In this document: piece after piece, positions 8,090 through 16,844 of the stretch
Numbering within the stretch: the first letter of the stretch is position 1
Layout: the number at the start of each line of letters is the position of its first letter
Assembly: GCF_000383615.1 (NCBI RefSeq)
Contig: NZ_KB911593.1
Span: 87,306-151,305, forward strand
Direction: 5' to 3'
Source of the DNA: Streptomyces canus 299MFChir4.1
Lineage (GTDB): Bacteria > Actinomycetota > Actinomycetes > Streptomycetales > Streptomycetaceae
DNA length: 64,000 nt
Notes under the pieces: model-generated
The model's input: the letters and a program-made list of their open reading frames with translations, nothing else
Told to the model about the DNA's origin: nothing
The model's database searches: none
Made by a program: the position numbers and the translations under genes

Positions 8090-8818
8090 TCAGGCCGCGT
8101 ACGCACCGATCAGCAGCCCCGCGTACGCCCCCGTGATCAGGAACGGCCCGAACGGGATCGCCGTCTTGCGCCCCGCCCTGCCCGCCAGGACCAGGGCACC
8201 GCCGTAGAGCGCGCCGAGCAGGAAGCCCGCGAAGGTCCCCAGCAGCACGGTGTCCCAGCCGTACCAGCCCAGGACCGCCCCCGCCCCGAGCGCCAGCTTC
8301 ACATCGCCGAAGCCCATGCCGCCCGGGTTGACCCGCCACAGCACCCAGTAGCCGGCGCCGAGGGCGAGGGCGCCGAACAGGGCGTGCAGCCAGCTCCCGG
8401 TGTGCTCCGGCACGAAGGAGACGACCCCGAGCAGCACGAGCGCGGCGGCCGCGAGGGGGAGGGTGAGCGGGTCGGGCAGTCGTCGTACGCGCAGGTCGAC
8501 GACGGCGAGCAGCACGCCCACGGGGGCGAGCAGCAGCCAGACGGCGATCTCCGGGCGGGTGCCGGTGGCAGCGGCGAGGGCGGCGCAGAGAAGGGCGGTG
8601 ACGGCGGAGAGGAGCGGGGTGCCGGGACCGTACGGCTGCCGTGTGCCGCAGTTCCCGCAGCTCGCCCGCCCCAGCCAGCCGACCAGCGGGTGCCCGTCGG
8701 GGCAGGTCCCGCGCCACGGTTCCCCGGACGGGACGGAGAAGCGGTAGGCCGCTCGCGGCAGCAGCGCACCAGCCGCCGCGCCCCACAACGCGGCCACGAG
8801 GACGAGCAGCTGCGTCAC
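8090..8818 (-). CDS. Prepilin peptidase (A24 aspartic protease family)
   Basis: A 242-residue polytopic membrane protein. The two catalytic Asp candidates are in VVDLRVRRLPD and GMGFGDVKL, the latter being the GxGD-type motif of type 4 prepilin peptidases. An N-terminal CPDGHPL...CGNCG segment resembles the zinc-binding Cys domain of the long PilD form but is reduced, with Cys at three positions. It would cut class III signal peptides of pilins or Flp/Tad-like subunits at the membrane. No pilin gene lies nearby. Its start overlaps the kinase stop by 4 bases (ATGA), so the pair is translated together. Confidence 0.88.
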   Translation of the reverse strand: MTQLLVLVAALWGAAAGALLPRAAYRFSVPSGEPWRGTCPDGHPLVGWLGRASCGNCGTRQPYGPGTPLLSAVTALLCAALAAATGTRPEIAVWLLLAPVGVLLAVVDLRVRRLPDPLTLPLAAAALVLLGVVSFVPEHTGSWLHALFGALALGAGYWVLWRVNPGGMGFGDVKLALGAGAVLGWYGWDTVLLGTFAGFLLGALYGGALVLAGRAGRKTAIPFGPFLITGAYAGLLIGAYAA

Positions 8819-10719
8819 CGCCCGACCTTCGACATCCGTGCCTCGGGGTATCCCTCGGCCTCGCTCTCCGAGGTGTACTTCAGGTCGTCGCCCACCGTGG
8901 TGAGGCGCACGGTGTGGGCGGTGGGGTTGCAGCCGGCGTGGTTGTCCTCGGCGCCGACGGCCGTGGTGACGAGTTCCTTGTCGGTGACCTTCTTCAGGGT
9001 GAGGACGTCGGTGCAGACCGCGCCGATCGCGTCGGTCTGCTGGAGGCGGCCCAACTCCTCACCGACGCTCGCCTTCTTGACGGTGATCCGGAAGGTCCCC
9101 ATCGGCAGGCTCCCGCCGAGACCCGTGCCCTGGCCCTCCCAGGTGCCGAGATAGCGGGCGGGGACCACGGTCGGTCCGGCCGGTCCGCTCGACGGCTCGG
9201 TCGACAGCGACGGGGACCCGGACGGGGAGACGGGGGAGGACGCCGACGGTGCGGAAGCGGACGGTACGGACGTCGGCGCCGACGTGTACGCGTCGCTGCC
9301 GGGCGGGGAACCCGCCGAGTCGTCGTCGCCGCCTCGCCCCGGCAGCAGGTCGAACAGGAACACCGACCCCACGGTCACGGCCGCCAGCGCGCCCGCGACG
9401 GCGAGCGCCACGGTGCAACTCAGCCGGCGCCCGCGGCCGTTGTCGCCGGACGTGGACGTGGCCGCCACGGAGACGGAGAGCTTTCCGGGACCGGACCGCG
9501 CGCCCGAGGGCACGACAGTCTCGTACGGCACCGCGTCCCTGGGCTCGGGCGCAGAGGGCCCTGAGGTCCCTGCGGTCCCTGCGGTCCCTGCGGTCCCTGA
9601 GGGAGCGTCCGCGGGAGCCGGCGGCGTGACCGGATACGCCGGTGGCCCGGCCGCGGCAGCCGGCGGCGCCCCCGCCGACACCACCGGCATCACCGGGGGC
9701 GGCCCGAACGCACCCATGGAACCCGGAGAACCCGGAGAACCTGTCGCCCCCGCCGAACCTCCGCCCACGGAAGGACTGCTGAACCCCACCGGCCCCGACG
9801 CCTGTTCCCCCGTCCGCTCCCCCGCCGCCTCAAGATTCAGCAGCTGTACGGCACTCCGCCCCACCTGCTCGACCAGCGCCCCCGGCAGCCACCCCGCCGC
9901 CACCAGCCGCGCCGCGCCCTGCGGAGCCAGCCGCCGGGCCACCTCGCCCGGAGTCGGCCGCTCCTGCGCCGACTTGTCCAGGCATCTCTCCACGACGTCC
10001 CGCAACTCACCGCTCAGCGATCCGAGTTCGGGCTCCTCGTGGACGACCTTGTAGAGGAGGGAGGCCGAGGAGTCACCAGGGAAGGGCGGCGCCCCCGTGG
10101 CCGCGTACGCCAGGACCGCGCCCAGGGAGAAGACGTCCGCCGCGCCCGAGACACCCTTGCTCAGGATCTGTTCGGGGGACATGTAGCCGGGTGAACCGAT
10201 GGAGACACCGGTCGAGGTGAGGGACGCGGTGCCGTCGGTGGCGCGGGCGATGCCGAAGTCGATGAGGAGGGGGCCGTCGACGGTGAGCAGGACGTTGGAG
10301 GGCTTCACGTCCCGGTGGACGAGCCCCAGTTCGTGCACGGCGGCGAGCGCCTCGGCCAGCCCCGCGCCCAGGACCCGTACGGAATGCTCGGGCAGCGGGC
10401 CGCCGTCCGTGACCGCCGAGGCCAGGGAAGGGCCCGCCGCGTACCCGGTGGCGACCCAGGGCACCGCCGCCTCCGGGTCGGCGTCCAGGACCGGCGCGGT
10501 CCAGGCCCCGCCCACTCTGCGCGCCGCGTCCACCTCGCGGCGGAAGCGGGCACGGAACTCCTCGTCGAGCGCGAAGTGCGGGTGCACGATCTTGACCGCG
10601 ACCGTGCGGCCGCCGGCGCTGCGGCCGAGGTAGACCCGGCCCATGCCGCCGGAGCCGAGCCGGCCGAGCAGCCGGTAGGGCCCCACGGCGGTGGGCTCGT
10701 CGACGCCGAGCGGCTGCAT
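8815..10719 (-). CDS. Membrane Ser/Thr protein kinase
   Basis: A 634-residue Hanks-type kinase. The kinase domain (about 13-275) has the Gly loop LGSGGMG (21-27), Lys43, HRDVKPSN (135-142), DFG (154-156) and the activation segment with TSTGVSIGSPGYMSPEQ. A Pro/Gly/Ala-rich linker with short tandem repeats follows, then one membrane segment (about 433-458) and a 170-residue outside domain without PASTA repeats. That domain has two Cys and a GTWEGQGTG strand, a pattern common in Streptomyces kinases of unknown ligand. Translation is coupled to the prepilin peptidase gene. The target is unknown; mqnA is next upstream but 42 bp apart. Confidence 0.92.
   Translation of the reverse strand: MQPLGVDEPTAVGPYRLLGRLGSGGMGRVYLGRSAGGRTVAVKIVHPHFALDEEFRARFRREVDAARRVGGAWTAPVLDADPEAAVPWVATGYAAGPSLASAVTDGGPLPEHSVRVLGAGLAEALAAVHELGLVHRDVKPSNVLLTVDGPLLIDFGIARATDGTASLTSTGVSIGSPGYMSPEQILSKGVSGAADVFSLGAVLAYAATGAPPFPGDSSASLLYKVVHEEPELGSLSGELRDVVERCLDKSAQERPTPGEVARRLAPQGAARLVAAGWLPGALVEQVGRSAVQLLNLEAAGERTGEQASGPVGFSSPSVGGGSAGATGSPGSPGSMGAFGPPPVMPVVSAGAPPAAAAGPPAYPVTPPAPADAPSGTAGTAGTAGTSGPSAPEPRDAVPYETVVPSGARSGPGKLSVSVAATSTSGDNGRGRRLSCTVALAVAGALAAVTVGSVFLFDLLPGRGGDDDSAGSPPGSDAYTSAPTSVPSASAPSASSPVSPSGSPSLSTEPSSGPAGPTVVPARYLGTWEGQGTGLGGSLPMGTFRITVKKASVGEELGRLQQTDAIGAVCTDVLTLKKVTDKELVTTAVGAEDNHAGCNPTAHTVRLTTVGDDLKYTSESEAEGYPEARMSKVGR
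9565..9600. repeat. 9-bp tandem repeat in kinase linker
   Basis: GGTCCCTGC is repeated four times (9565, 9574, 9583, 9592), the last with a changed final base. In the kinase it codes a Gly-Thr-Ala repeat. A second run with unit close to CCCGGAGAA lies near 9722-9742. Both keep the reading frame, so copy number change would only alter linker length. Confidence 0.85.
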
Positions 10720-10761
10720 CCTGCCTCCCCCGTAAGTCCCCCGTAAAGGTACGGATGCAGG

Positions 10762-11610
10762 TTACGGCTGAAGCAGTTCCACCTTCACGTCCGCGGGGAA
10801 ACCCGTTGTGGGCCCGACCCGGCGCGCGAACTCCGCGACGGCCGCCAGCTGCGGGGCCCCGAAGCGGAAGTCCAGCGTCGTGAAGTACTTCTCCAGGACC
10901 TTCTCGTCGAAGGCCTCCCAGCGGGCCGCCTGTTCGGCGACCTTGGCGACCTCCTCCAGGGAGAGGTTCCGGGAGGCGAGGAAGGCCTCGTGGACCTTGC
11001 GGGTGATGACCGGCTCGCGTGCGAGGTAGTCCCGGCGTGCGGCCCACACCGCGAAGACGAACGGCAGCCCGGTCCACTCCTTCCAGAGCGAGCCGAGGTC
11101 ATGGACCTGAAGGCCGAAGCGCGGGCCGTCGAGGAGGTTCGCCCGCAGCGCCGCGTCCCCGATGAGTACGGCCGCCTCCGCCTCCTGCATCATCAGGCTG
11201 AGGTCGGGCGGGCAGGTGTAGTAGTCGGGCCGCACGCCGTAGCGCTCGGCGAGGAGGAGCTGGGCGAGACGGACGGAGGTGCGCGAGGTCGACCCGAGGG
11301 CCACCCTGGCGCCGTCCAGCTCGTCCAGCGGGACCTGCGAGACGATGACGCAGGACATGACCGGGCCGTCGCAGCCGACGGCGATGTCGGGGAAGGCGAC
11401 CAGGTCGTCCGCGTTCTTCAGGAACTCGACGAGGGTGATGGGCGCGATGTCGAGATCTCCCTGCACCAGCTTCTCGCTGAGCTTCTCCGGGGTGTCCTTC
11501 GTGAGCTCGAAGTCGAGGAGCGTGCCCGTCCTCGCGAGCCCCCAGTACAGGGGCAGGCAGTTCAGGAACTGGATGTGGCCGACGCGCGGCCGGGTGCGAG
11601 AATTGTCCAC
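10762..11610 (-). CDS. mqnA: Chorismate dehydratase
   Basis: A 282-residue MqnA. It dehydrates chorismate to 3-enolpyruvylbenzoate, the first committed step of the futalosine pathway. The family opening VGHIQFLNCLPLYWGL, SRTSVRLAQLLL and the periplasmic-binding-protein-like two-lobe fold are clear. Length is normal. The same pathway is served by mqnC and mqnE in this window. The upstream region (about 285 bp) is shared with the divergent cold-shock gene. Confidence 0.95.
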   Translation of the reverse strand: MDNSRTRPRVGHIQFLNCLPLYWGLARTGTLLDFELTKDTPEKLSEKLVQGDLDIAPITLVEFLKNADDLVAFPDIAVGCDGPVMSCVIVSQVPLDELDGARVALGSTSRTSVRLAQLLLAERYGVRPDYYTCPPDLSLMMQEAEAAVLIGDAALRANLLDGPRFGLQVHDLGSLWKEWTGLPFVFAVWAARRDYLAREPVITRKVHEAFLASRNLSLEEVAKVAEQAARWEAFDEKVLEKYFTTLDFRFGAPQLAAVAEFARRVGPTTGFPADVKVELLQP

Positions 11611-11710
11611 ATCGCGACACTAGACCCCTTGGGGTACGCTTCCGACTTCGGCCCCCCGGTCAACCTCGCCGCGATCTTCAAACATCCGAGTGACGTGATC
11701 TTGACCTCTA

Positions 11711-11738
11711 TTGCTTTCGGCTGCCTGCGTGCTAGGCT
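11711..11738 (+). promoter_or_regulatory. Candidate promoter of cold-shock gene
   Basis: TTGCTT (11711-11716) and TAGGCT (11733-11738) are spaced by 16 bases and resemble the housekeeping sigma consensus of Streptomyces. They would give a leader of about 150 bases before the cold-shock start at 11896, long leaders being usual for such genes. This is sequence inspection only. Confidence 0.4.
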
Positions 11739-11895
11739 CGCCGCAAGTTGCAGTTTGGTTTCCCTTGCAGTACAGAGCCTGCGGAGCATGTAACCGCGGG
11801 CTCTAGTCGTTTTCAGAAGAATGCAGTTGTGCGGCACTGTTTTCACACTTGCAGGTTCTGGAGCAGGGCAACCCTTTTGGGCCCAAGGAGGGCTT

Positions 11896-12099
11896 ATGGC
11901 TACCGGAACCGTGAAGTGGTTCAACGCCGAAAAGGGCTTTGGCTTCATCGCCCAGGAGGGCGGAGGACCCGACGTCTTCGTCCACTACTCCGCGATCAAC
12001 GCGAGCGGCTTCCGCTCGCTGGAGGAGAACCAGCAGGTCTCCTTCGACGTGACCCAGGGCCCCAAGGGCCCGCAGGCGGAGAACGTCACCCCCGTCTGA
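11896..12099 (+). CDS. Cold-shock domain protein
   Basis: A 67-residue single OB-fold protein of the CspA family, an RNA/DNA chaperone. Both nucleic acid motifs are seen: KGFGFI (RNP1) and VFVHYS (RNP2), after the usual start TGTVKWFNAE. The ATG at 11896 has a strong ribosome site (AAGGAGGG, 5 bases ahead), which rules out the longer upstream reading. A hairpin terminator follows about 57 bases downstream, so the message is monocistronic with a long leader. Several Csp paralogues are usual in Streptomyces, so no letter is assigned. Confidence 0.95.
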   Translation: MATGTVKWFNAEKGFGFIAQEGGGPDVFVHYSAINASGFRSLEENQQVSFDVTQGPKGPQAENVTPV

Positions 12100-12155
12100 G
12101 CGATCCCGTCTCATAGGCGCTCCAGCCTCTGATCCGGACCTGAATGCAGCACCCA

Positions 12156-12196
12156 AGGAGCCCCGCGCCGCACGGCAGCGGGGCTCCTGCCTTTAT
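12156..12196 (+). terminator. Hairpin terminator after cold-shock gene
   Basis: Perfect 11-bp stem: AGGAGCCCCGC at 12156-12166 pairs with GCGGGGCTCCT at 12178-12188 over an 11-base loop, followed by a short pyrimidine-rich, T-containing tail. It lies between convergent genes and may serve both. Confidence 0.8.
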
Positions 12197-12744
12197 GTGT
12201 GCTGCATGACCAGCACGAAGGTCGTGCCGGGCGCGAGTGCCTCGTACGAGTGGGCGATGTCCCCGCGGTAGGTCATGTAGTCACCGGGACCCAGCTCGGC
12301 CTCCTCCCCCGCCGGTCCGGCCGTCACTCTCCCGGAACTCACGATCAGATGCTCCACGGTCCCCGGAATGTGCGGCTCCGATGTACGTACCGCGCCCGGT
12401 TCGGCCCGTAGGTGGTAAATGTCCCGGCGCGCCCCGGGCGGGCTGGCCGAGAGCAGGGTGGCCGCGAAGTCGGCCCGTTCCGAGGCCACGGTCGGGCCCT
12501 GCCCCGCCCTGACCACCCGCAGCGAGGACACCGGCGGCTCCACGAGCGTGCTGAACGGCACCCCCAGCGCCACCCCGAGTGCCCACAGCGTCTCAACGCT
12601 CGGGTTGCCGCCCGCCGCCTCCAACTGGGACAGCGTGGACTTGGCGATTCCGGCGCGCTTGGCCAACTCGGAGAGGGAGAGGCCGACGCGAGTGCGTTCA
12701 CGGCGGAGCGCGGCGGCGATCCAGTCCAGAGGGCGTTCGGGCAT
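12193..12744 (-). CDS. XRE-family regulator with C-terminal cupin domain
   Basis: A 183-residue regulator. The helix-turn-helix at about 13-67 (LSLSELAKRAGIAKSTLSQLE) is followed by a cupin barrel (about 75-180) with HIPGTVEHLIVSSGRV and GPGDYMTYRGDIAHSYEA. Such regulators sense small ligands in the cupin. It is divergent from azlCD, which makes it the likely controller of that exporter, since AzlCD operons often sit next to such a regulator. The ATG at 12744 is preferred: GGAG lies 8 bases upstream, and the 14 extra upstream residues lack family likeness. Confidence 0.88.
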   Translation of the reverse strand: MPERPLDWIAAALRRERTRVGLSLSELAKRAGIAKSTLSQLEAAGGNPSVETLWALGVALGVPFSTLVEPPVSSLRVVRAGQGPTVASERADFAATLLSASPPGARRDIYHLRAEPGAVRTSEPHIPGTVEHLIVSSGRVTAGPAGEEAELGPGDYMTYRGDIAHSYEALAPGTTFVLVMQHT

Positions 12745-12812
12745 TCTGTTCGCTCCATCGGTACGATCGTTCGCCTTGACGAACAAGACGCCTGGCGTCC
12801 AGTGTAGTGAAC

Positions 12813-13481
12813 ATGCGTACGGCAGAGCGAACAGTCTTGGTCCGTGACAGTGCGCTCGTGTGGCTCGCGAGCGGGGTGGTGGGGGTCTCCTTCGGCGCGA
12901 TCGCCGTCACCGGCGGCCTGCCGGTGTGGGTGCCGGTGGTGATGTCCCTGGTCGTGTACGCGGGCTCCGCCCAGTTCAGCGCGATCGGCGTCCTGCTGGC
13001 CGGGGGCGGTCCGGTCGCCGCGGCGGCCACCGGTCTGCTGCTCAACACCCGTACGGCGGCCTTCAGCCTCGCCGTCGCGGACATCCTCGGCCGGGGCCGG
13101 CTCGCCCGGTTCCTCGGCGCCCATCTGGTCACCGACGAGACGGTGGCCTTCGCTCTCGCCCAGCCGGATCCGGCGCGGCGCCGGGCGGCCTTCTGGATCT
13201 CCGGAGTCGGCCTGTTCGCCGTGTGGAACCTCGGCGTCCTGGCCGGGGCCCTCGCCGGGGGCGCACTGGGCGACACCGGCACCTACGGCCTGGACGCGGC
13301 CTTTCCCGCCGTGCTCGTCGCGCTGGTGCTGCCCACGCTGCGCGCCTCCCCCGCGATCCGGCGGTCCGCGCTGCTCGGCGCCGGACTGGCGCTGGCCGTG
13401 ACACCGGCGGTCCCGGCCGGTGTGCCGGTGCTGGTGGCGTTGGCCGGGCTGGTCCTCCACGGCAACAGGAGGACGGCGTGA
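12813..13481 (+). CDS. azlC: AzlC-family branched-chain amino acid exporter, large subunit
   Basis: About 222 residues with six or so membrane segments and the AzlC pattern (GVVGVSFGAIAVTGGLPVWV, YAGSAQFSAIGVLLAGG, LLNTRTAAFSLAVADIL). Together with the next gene it forms a two-component permease; the Bacillus AzlCD pair exports branched-chain amino acid analogues. The start is ATG 12813 or GTG 12807; neither has a convincing ribosome site, so a near-leaderless message is possible. It is divergent from the cupin regulator with only about 68 bp between the starts. Confidence 0.88.
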   Translation: MRTAERTVLVRDSALVWLASGVVGVSFGAIAVTGGLPVWVPVVMSLVVYAGSAQFSAIGVLLAGGGPVAAAATGLLLNTRTAAFSLAVADILGRGRLARFLGAHLVTDETVAFALAQPDPARRRAAFWISGVGLFAVWNLGVLAGALAGGALGDTGTYGLDAAFPAVLVALVLPTLRASPAIRRSALLGAGLALAVTPAVPAGVPVLVALAGLVLHGNRRTA

Positions 13482-13792
13482 ACGCGACGGTCGCCATGAT
13501 CCTGGCGATGGCGGTCGGGACGTACGCCTTCCGGCTGGTCGGGCCGGTGCTGCACGGGCGGGTGGAACTGCCGGAGCGGCTCCAGGAGTTGCTGTCGGCG
13601 GGCGCGATCGTCCTGCTGGTGGCGCTGCTGGCGACGGGCGCGCTGACGGAGGGGGGCGGTTTCGCGGGGTGGGCCCGCCCGGCCGGGGTGCTGGCGGGGG
13701 CGGTGCTGGCCTGGCGGAGGGCGCCGTTCGTGGTCGTGGTGCTGGGGGCGGCGGCCACAACTGCCCTACTGCGGGCGGCCGGTGTCACATGA
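13478..13792 (+). CDS. azlD: AzlD-family exporter, small subunit
   Basis: A 104-residue membrane protein with three to four hydrophobic helices, opening with VNATVAMILAMAVGTYAFRL as in AzlD. The GTG start at 13478 overlaps the azlC stop by four bases and has ACAGGAGGA just ahead. AzlC and AzlD always occur as a pair. The frame is open far upstream on the same strand, but that part is only the out-of-frame reading of azlC. Confidence 0.87.
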   Translation: MNATVAMILAMAVGTYAFRLVGPVLHGRVELPERLQELLSAGAIVLLVALLATGALTEGGGFAGWARPAGVLAGAVLAWRRAPFVVVVLGAAATTALLRAAGVT

Positions 13793-13823
13793 GTGTCAGT
13801 GGGGGCCGCTAGGGTCCCCGGCC

Positions 13824-14462
13824 ATGACCGACACCGACTTCGTGACCGCCACCCGCACCTTCTACGACACCGTCGCCGAGGACTACGCCGAGCAGTTCCG
13901 GGACGGTCTCGCCGACGCGCCACTGGACCGAGCGGCGCTCGCCGGGTTCGCCGAACTCGTGGGCACCGAGGGAACGGTGGCGGACCTGGGGTGTGGGCCC
14001 GGGCGCGTCACGGGACACCTCGCCGCCCTCGGCCTGTCCGTCTTCGGCCTCGACCTGTCGGAGTCGATGCTGGCCATCGCCCGCCGGGAGAACCCGGGGC
14101 TGCGGTTCGAGCGGGGCTCGATGCTGGAGCTGGATCTTCCCGACGGGGCGCTCGCCGGCGCCGTGTCCTGGTACTCCTCCATCCACACCCCTGTGGACGA
14201 ACTCCCGCGCCTGTTCGCCGAGTTCCACCGCGTGCTGGCCCCGGGCGGGCACCTCCTCGTGGCCTTCCAGGCCGGTGACAAGGACCGGCATCACGACCGG
14301 CCGTGGGGGCGGCCGGTCGCGCTGACCTTCCTGAGGCGGCGGCCGGAGCAGATCGTCGGGCTGCTCCGCGCGGCCGGATTCTCGCTCGTCTCGCAGACGG
14401 TGCGCGAACCCGGCCCCGAAGAGGTGTCGCAGCAGGCGTTCCTGATCGCCCGCCGTCCCTAG
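13824..14462 (+). CDS. Class I SAM-dependent methyltransferase
   Basis: A 212-residue methyltransferase with motif I VADLGCGPGRVTGHLA (about 50-65), the acidic end of strand 2 FGLDLSESML and the post-motif HRVLAPGGHLLVAFQ. The substrate is not evident; it is a small-molecule-type enzyme of the Methyltransf_11/25 group. The ATG at 13824 is chosen because family similarity begins there and the extra 14 codons overlap azlD. Its stop shares bases with the stop of the convergent flavoprotein gene (CTAG at 14459-14462). Confidence 0.85.
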   Translation: MTDTDFVTATRTFYDTVAEDYAEQFRDGLADAPLDRAALAGFAELVGTEGTVADLGCGPGRVTGHLAALGLSVFGLDLSESMLAIARRENPGLRFERGSMLELDLPDGALAGAVSWYSSIHTPVDELPRLFAEFHRVLAPGGHLLVAFQAGDKDRHHDRPWGRPVALTFLRRRPEQIVGLLRAAGFSLVSQTVREPGPEEVSQQAFLIARRP

Positions 14463-16189
14463 AGCACCCCGGCGATGTCCCGCCCCGCGACATACCCGAA
14501 GGTCATCGCGGGCCCGATCGTCGAGCCCGCGCCCGCGTAACTGTGGCCCATGACGGCCGCGCTGGCGTTCCCGGCGGCGTACAGGCCGGGGACGACGGAG
14601 CCGTCGGGCCGCAGGACGCGGGCGCGGGCGTCGGTCACCAGGCCGCCCTTGGTGCCCAGGTCCCCCGGGACGAGCCGGAAGGCGTAGTACGGGGGCAGCC
14701 AGAGCGGGGCCAGGCAGGAGTTCGGGAGCACGGACGGGTCCGTGTAGTAGTGGTCGTAGGCGCTGTCACCGCGTCCGAAGTCCGTGTCGTCGCCCTTCAG
14801 GGCAAGGGAGTTGAAGCGGTCGACGGTGGTCCGCAGGGCGGCGGCCGGGACGCCGATGGACGTGGCGAGGGCGTCGAAGGTCCAGGCCTTGCGGGCGGCG
14901 CCGGAGCCGTACCAGTCGGCGGGGAGGACGAAGGTGGGCGCGATGTCCCTGAAGAGGTACCGGTTGCGGTAGTTCTGGTCGACGATCAGCCAGGCCGGGA
15001 TGTCGGGGTCGGTGGGGTTGCGGTCGTACATGGTGTGGACGACATCGCTGTAGGGGGCGGCCTCGTTGACGAACCGCCGCCCGGCCGCGTTGACGACGAG
15101 GCCGCCGGGGAGGGTGCGTTCGGCGAGGCAGAAGTACGGCTCGCCGGGGAGCGGGATGGCCGGTCCCCACCAGGCGTCGTCCATGAGCGCGACATCGGCG
15201 CCCAGGCGCTGCCCGGCCCGGATGCCGTCCCCCGTGTTCTCCTTGGCGCCCACGGTCCACTCCGTGCCGATGGGCTGCCGCTGGTACTGGGCCCGCATCG
15301 CCGCGTTGTGCTCGAAGCCGCCGGACCCGACGATCACACCCCGGCGGGCACGGTAGAGGCCGCCCGGGGTCACCGCGCCGGCGACGGTGCCGTTCTCGAC
15401 GTAGAGCTCGGTGAGGGGGGTGTTGAGACGGACGGGCACGTTCGCGTCCAGGAGCCCCTTCCGCAGCCCGGCCGCCAGCGACTGTCCCATGGTGAGCGGC
15501 GTCTGCCCGAGCAGGGCCGCCTTCGTGCCCCGTGCCAGGCATTCGGCGGCGACGGCGGCGCCCTTGAGGCTCACGGCGGACAGGGCGAGCCACTTGTAGT
15601 CGGCGCTGAACACGACCAGTCCGGCGGGGACGTCGAGGTACGGCGGGTTCAGGTGGGCCAGCTCGGCGCCGAGGAGCTTGCCGTCGAACTGGTCGGGCTC
15701 GATGGAGCGGCCGTTCGGCAGGCCGCCCGGGAGCTCGGGGTAGTAGTCGCTGTACCCCTCCATCCAGCGGAAGCGCAGCGGGCTGTTGGCCAGGACGAAG
15801 GAGATCATCGCGGGGCCGTGCGTGAGAAAGGCCCGCTGCCGGGCCGCGGGGACGTCCGGTCCCACGACGGCGGCGAGGTAGGCGGCCGCCTTGGCGGGGG
15901 TGTCCGGGACACCGGCGGCGAGGAGGACGGGGTTGTTGGGGATCCAGATCCCGGCCCCGGACCGGGCCGCGGACCCTCCGAACGTGGGCGCCTTCTCCAG
16001 CACCACGGTGCTGAGCCCCTGCTTCGCGGCGGTGAGCGCGGCGGTCATGCCGGCAGCGCCGGAACCGATGACGACGACGTCGTACGTGCCCAGAGGCGGC
16101 AGGTCGGCGGCGCTCGCGCCCTGGTGCACCCCGGCGGTGACGGCCGCCCCGGCACCGGCGGCCAGCAGGTGTCTTCGGGTCACGCTCAT
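14459..16189 (-). CDS. Tat-exported FAD-dependent dehydrogenase (3-ketosteroid dehydrogenase-like)
   Basis: A 576-residue flavoprotein of the fumarate reductase/KstD group. The N-terminus TRRHLLAAGAGAAVTAG is a Tat signal, so the holoenzyme is probably exported folded. FAD binding is shown by DVVVIGSGAAGMTAALTA (about 38-55) and the C-terminal GLYAAGNASAAVMGHSYAGAG. FGGSAARSGAGIW matches the 3-ketosteroid delta-1-dehydrogenase pattern. Real KstD are normally cytoplasmic, so an oxidation of another exported or envelope substrate is as likely. No steroid catabolic genes are nearby. It seems monocistronic; stop codons of both convergent genes overlap. Confidence 0.82.
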   Translation of the reverse strand: MSVTRRHLLAAGAGAAVTAGVHQGASAADLPPLGTYDVVVIGSGAAGMTAALTAAKQGLSTVVLEKAPTFGGSAARSGAGIWIPNNPVLLAAGVPDTPAKAAAYLAAVVGPDVPAARQRAFLTHGPAMISFVLANSPLRFRWMEGYSDYYPELPGGLPNGRSIEPDQFDGKLLGAELAHLNPPYLDVPAGLVVFSADYKWLALSAVSLKGAAVAAECLARGTKAALLGQTPLTMGQSLAAGLRKGLLDANVPVRLNTPLTELYVENGTVAGAVTPGGLYRARRGVIVGSGGFEHNAAMRAQYQRQPIGTEWTVGAKENTGDGIRAGQRLGADVALMDDAWWGPAIPLPGEPYFCLAERTLPGGLVVNAAGRRFVNEAAPYSDVVHTMYDRNPTDPDIPAWLIVDQNYRNRYLFRDIAPTFVLPADWYGSGAARKAWTFDALATSIGVPAAALRTTVDRFNSLALKGDDTDFGRGDSAYDHYYTDPSVLPNSCLAPLWLPPYYAFRLVPGDLGTKGGLVTDARARVLRPDGSVVPGLYAAGNASAAVMGHSYAGAGSTIGPAMTFGYVAGRDIAGVL

Positions 16190-16313
16190 GGTCGGGTCCC
16201 CCCTGCGGTGGTATGGACGAAGAGGTCCGGAACGTCGCGCGGGGCTCTTGAGAAGTCAAGGGGCGTGCAGGACGGCGAGGGTGTCCCGCCGAGCGGGGGT
16301 ACAGGCCCTCAGC

Positions 16314-16676
16314 TCAGAATCCGGGAGCGGGGAGGAAGCCGGGCCACCACAGTGGTACGCCGCTGGGGCATTCGTACGTGGCGCCACCCCAGAAGAAGGA
16401 GACAGCACACCAGCACAGAGCGGGGAGCACCACCGTGAGGGCGAGTGCGTGGAGGAGGGCTTGTCTCCCCAGGAGAACTCCCACCATCACCCAACCAAGG
16501 GTCAGAAGGCCCCAGAGGGACGGGATAAAAAGGACGATGATGAACGTACCGTTCGCTGCGCCGTTGACGCCGGCGTCGCAGGCGCTCAGCGCTCTACCGA
16601 GGAGCATGGCGGTGAGCGCCGCGAGAGCAAGCCCCATCACCGTTCCGAAACATCCGTGAAGCCGCCGCTCAGGCAT
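16314..16676 (-). CDS. Small multi-pass membrane protein, unknown
   Basis: A 120-residue protein with about three membrane segments (near 10-27, 43-66, 70-90) and a short Trp/Pro-rich C-terminus. The ATG at 16676 is chosen since AGGAG lies 4 bases upstream; a further ATG four codons ahead lacks one. No family is recognised. It sits alone between the Tat flavoprotein and the ATPase-domain protein. Function unknown. Confidence 0.55.
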   Translation of the reverse strand: MPERRLHGCFGTVMGLALAALTAMLLGRALSACDAGVNGAANGTFIIVLFIPSLWGLLTLGWVMVGVLLGRQALLHALALTVVLPALCWCAVSFFWGGATYECPSGVPLWWPGFLPAPGF

Positions 16677-16844
16677 GGATCTCCTCATCACTGCCGCTTT
16701 CGCACATCCTCCCGACCAGGTCGACGACGAAGGCTGCCCGCCCCGGATGAAGACCGTCACCATTCCTTTCCCCGCATCCCACCGCTCACGCTGTGCCCGA
16801 AGCCCCCGGACGAAGCGTGGCTGTGGAGCCAATCGTCGGCGTCA

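Noticed and set aside
7998..8786. Upstream in-frame extension of mqnC across the prepilin peptidase gene
   Set aside because: The extra residues have no MqnC likeness and overlap a well-defined gene; GTG 7997 has a proper ribosome site.
9540..9745. Possible CRISPR-like or VNTR array
   Set aside because: Units are 9 bp, in frame within the kinase linker, and have no spacers.
14459..16189. Steroid catabolism locus
   Set aside because: Only one KstD-like gene with a Tat signal; none of the usual partner genes (kshA, hsa, kstR) are in the surroundings.
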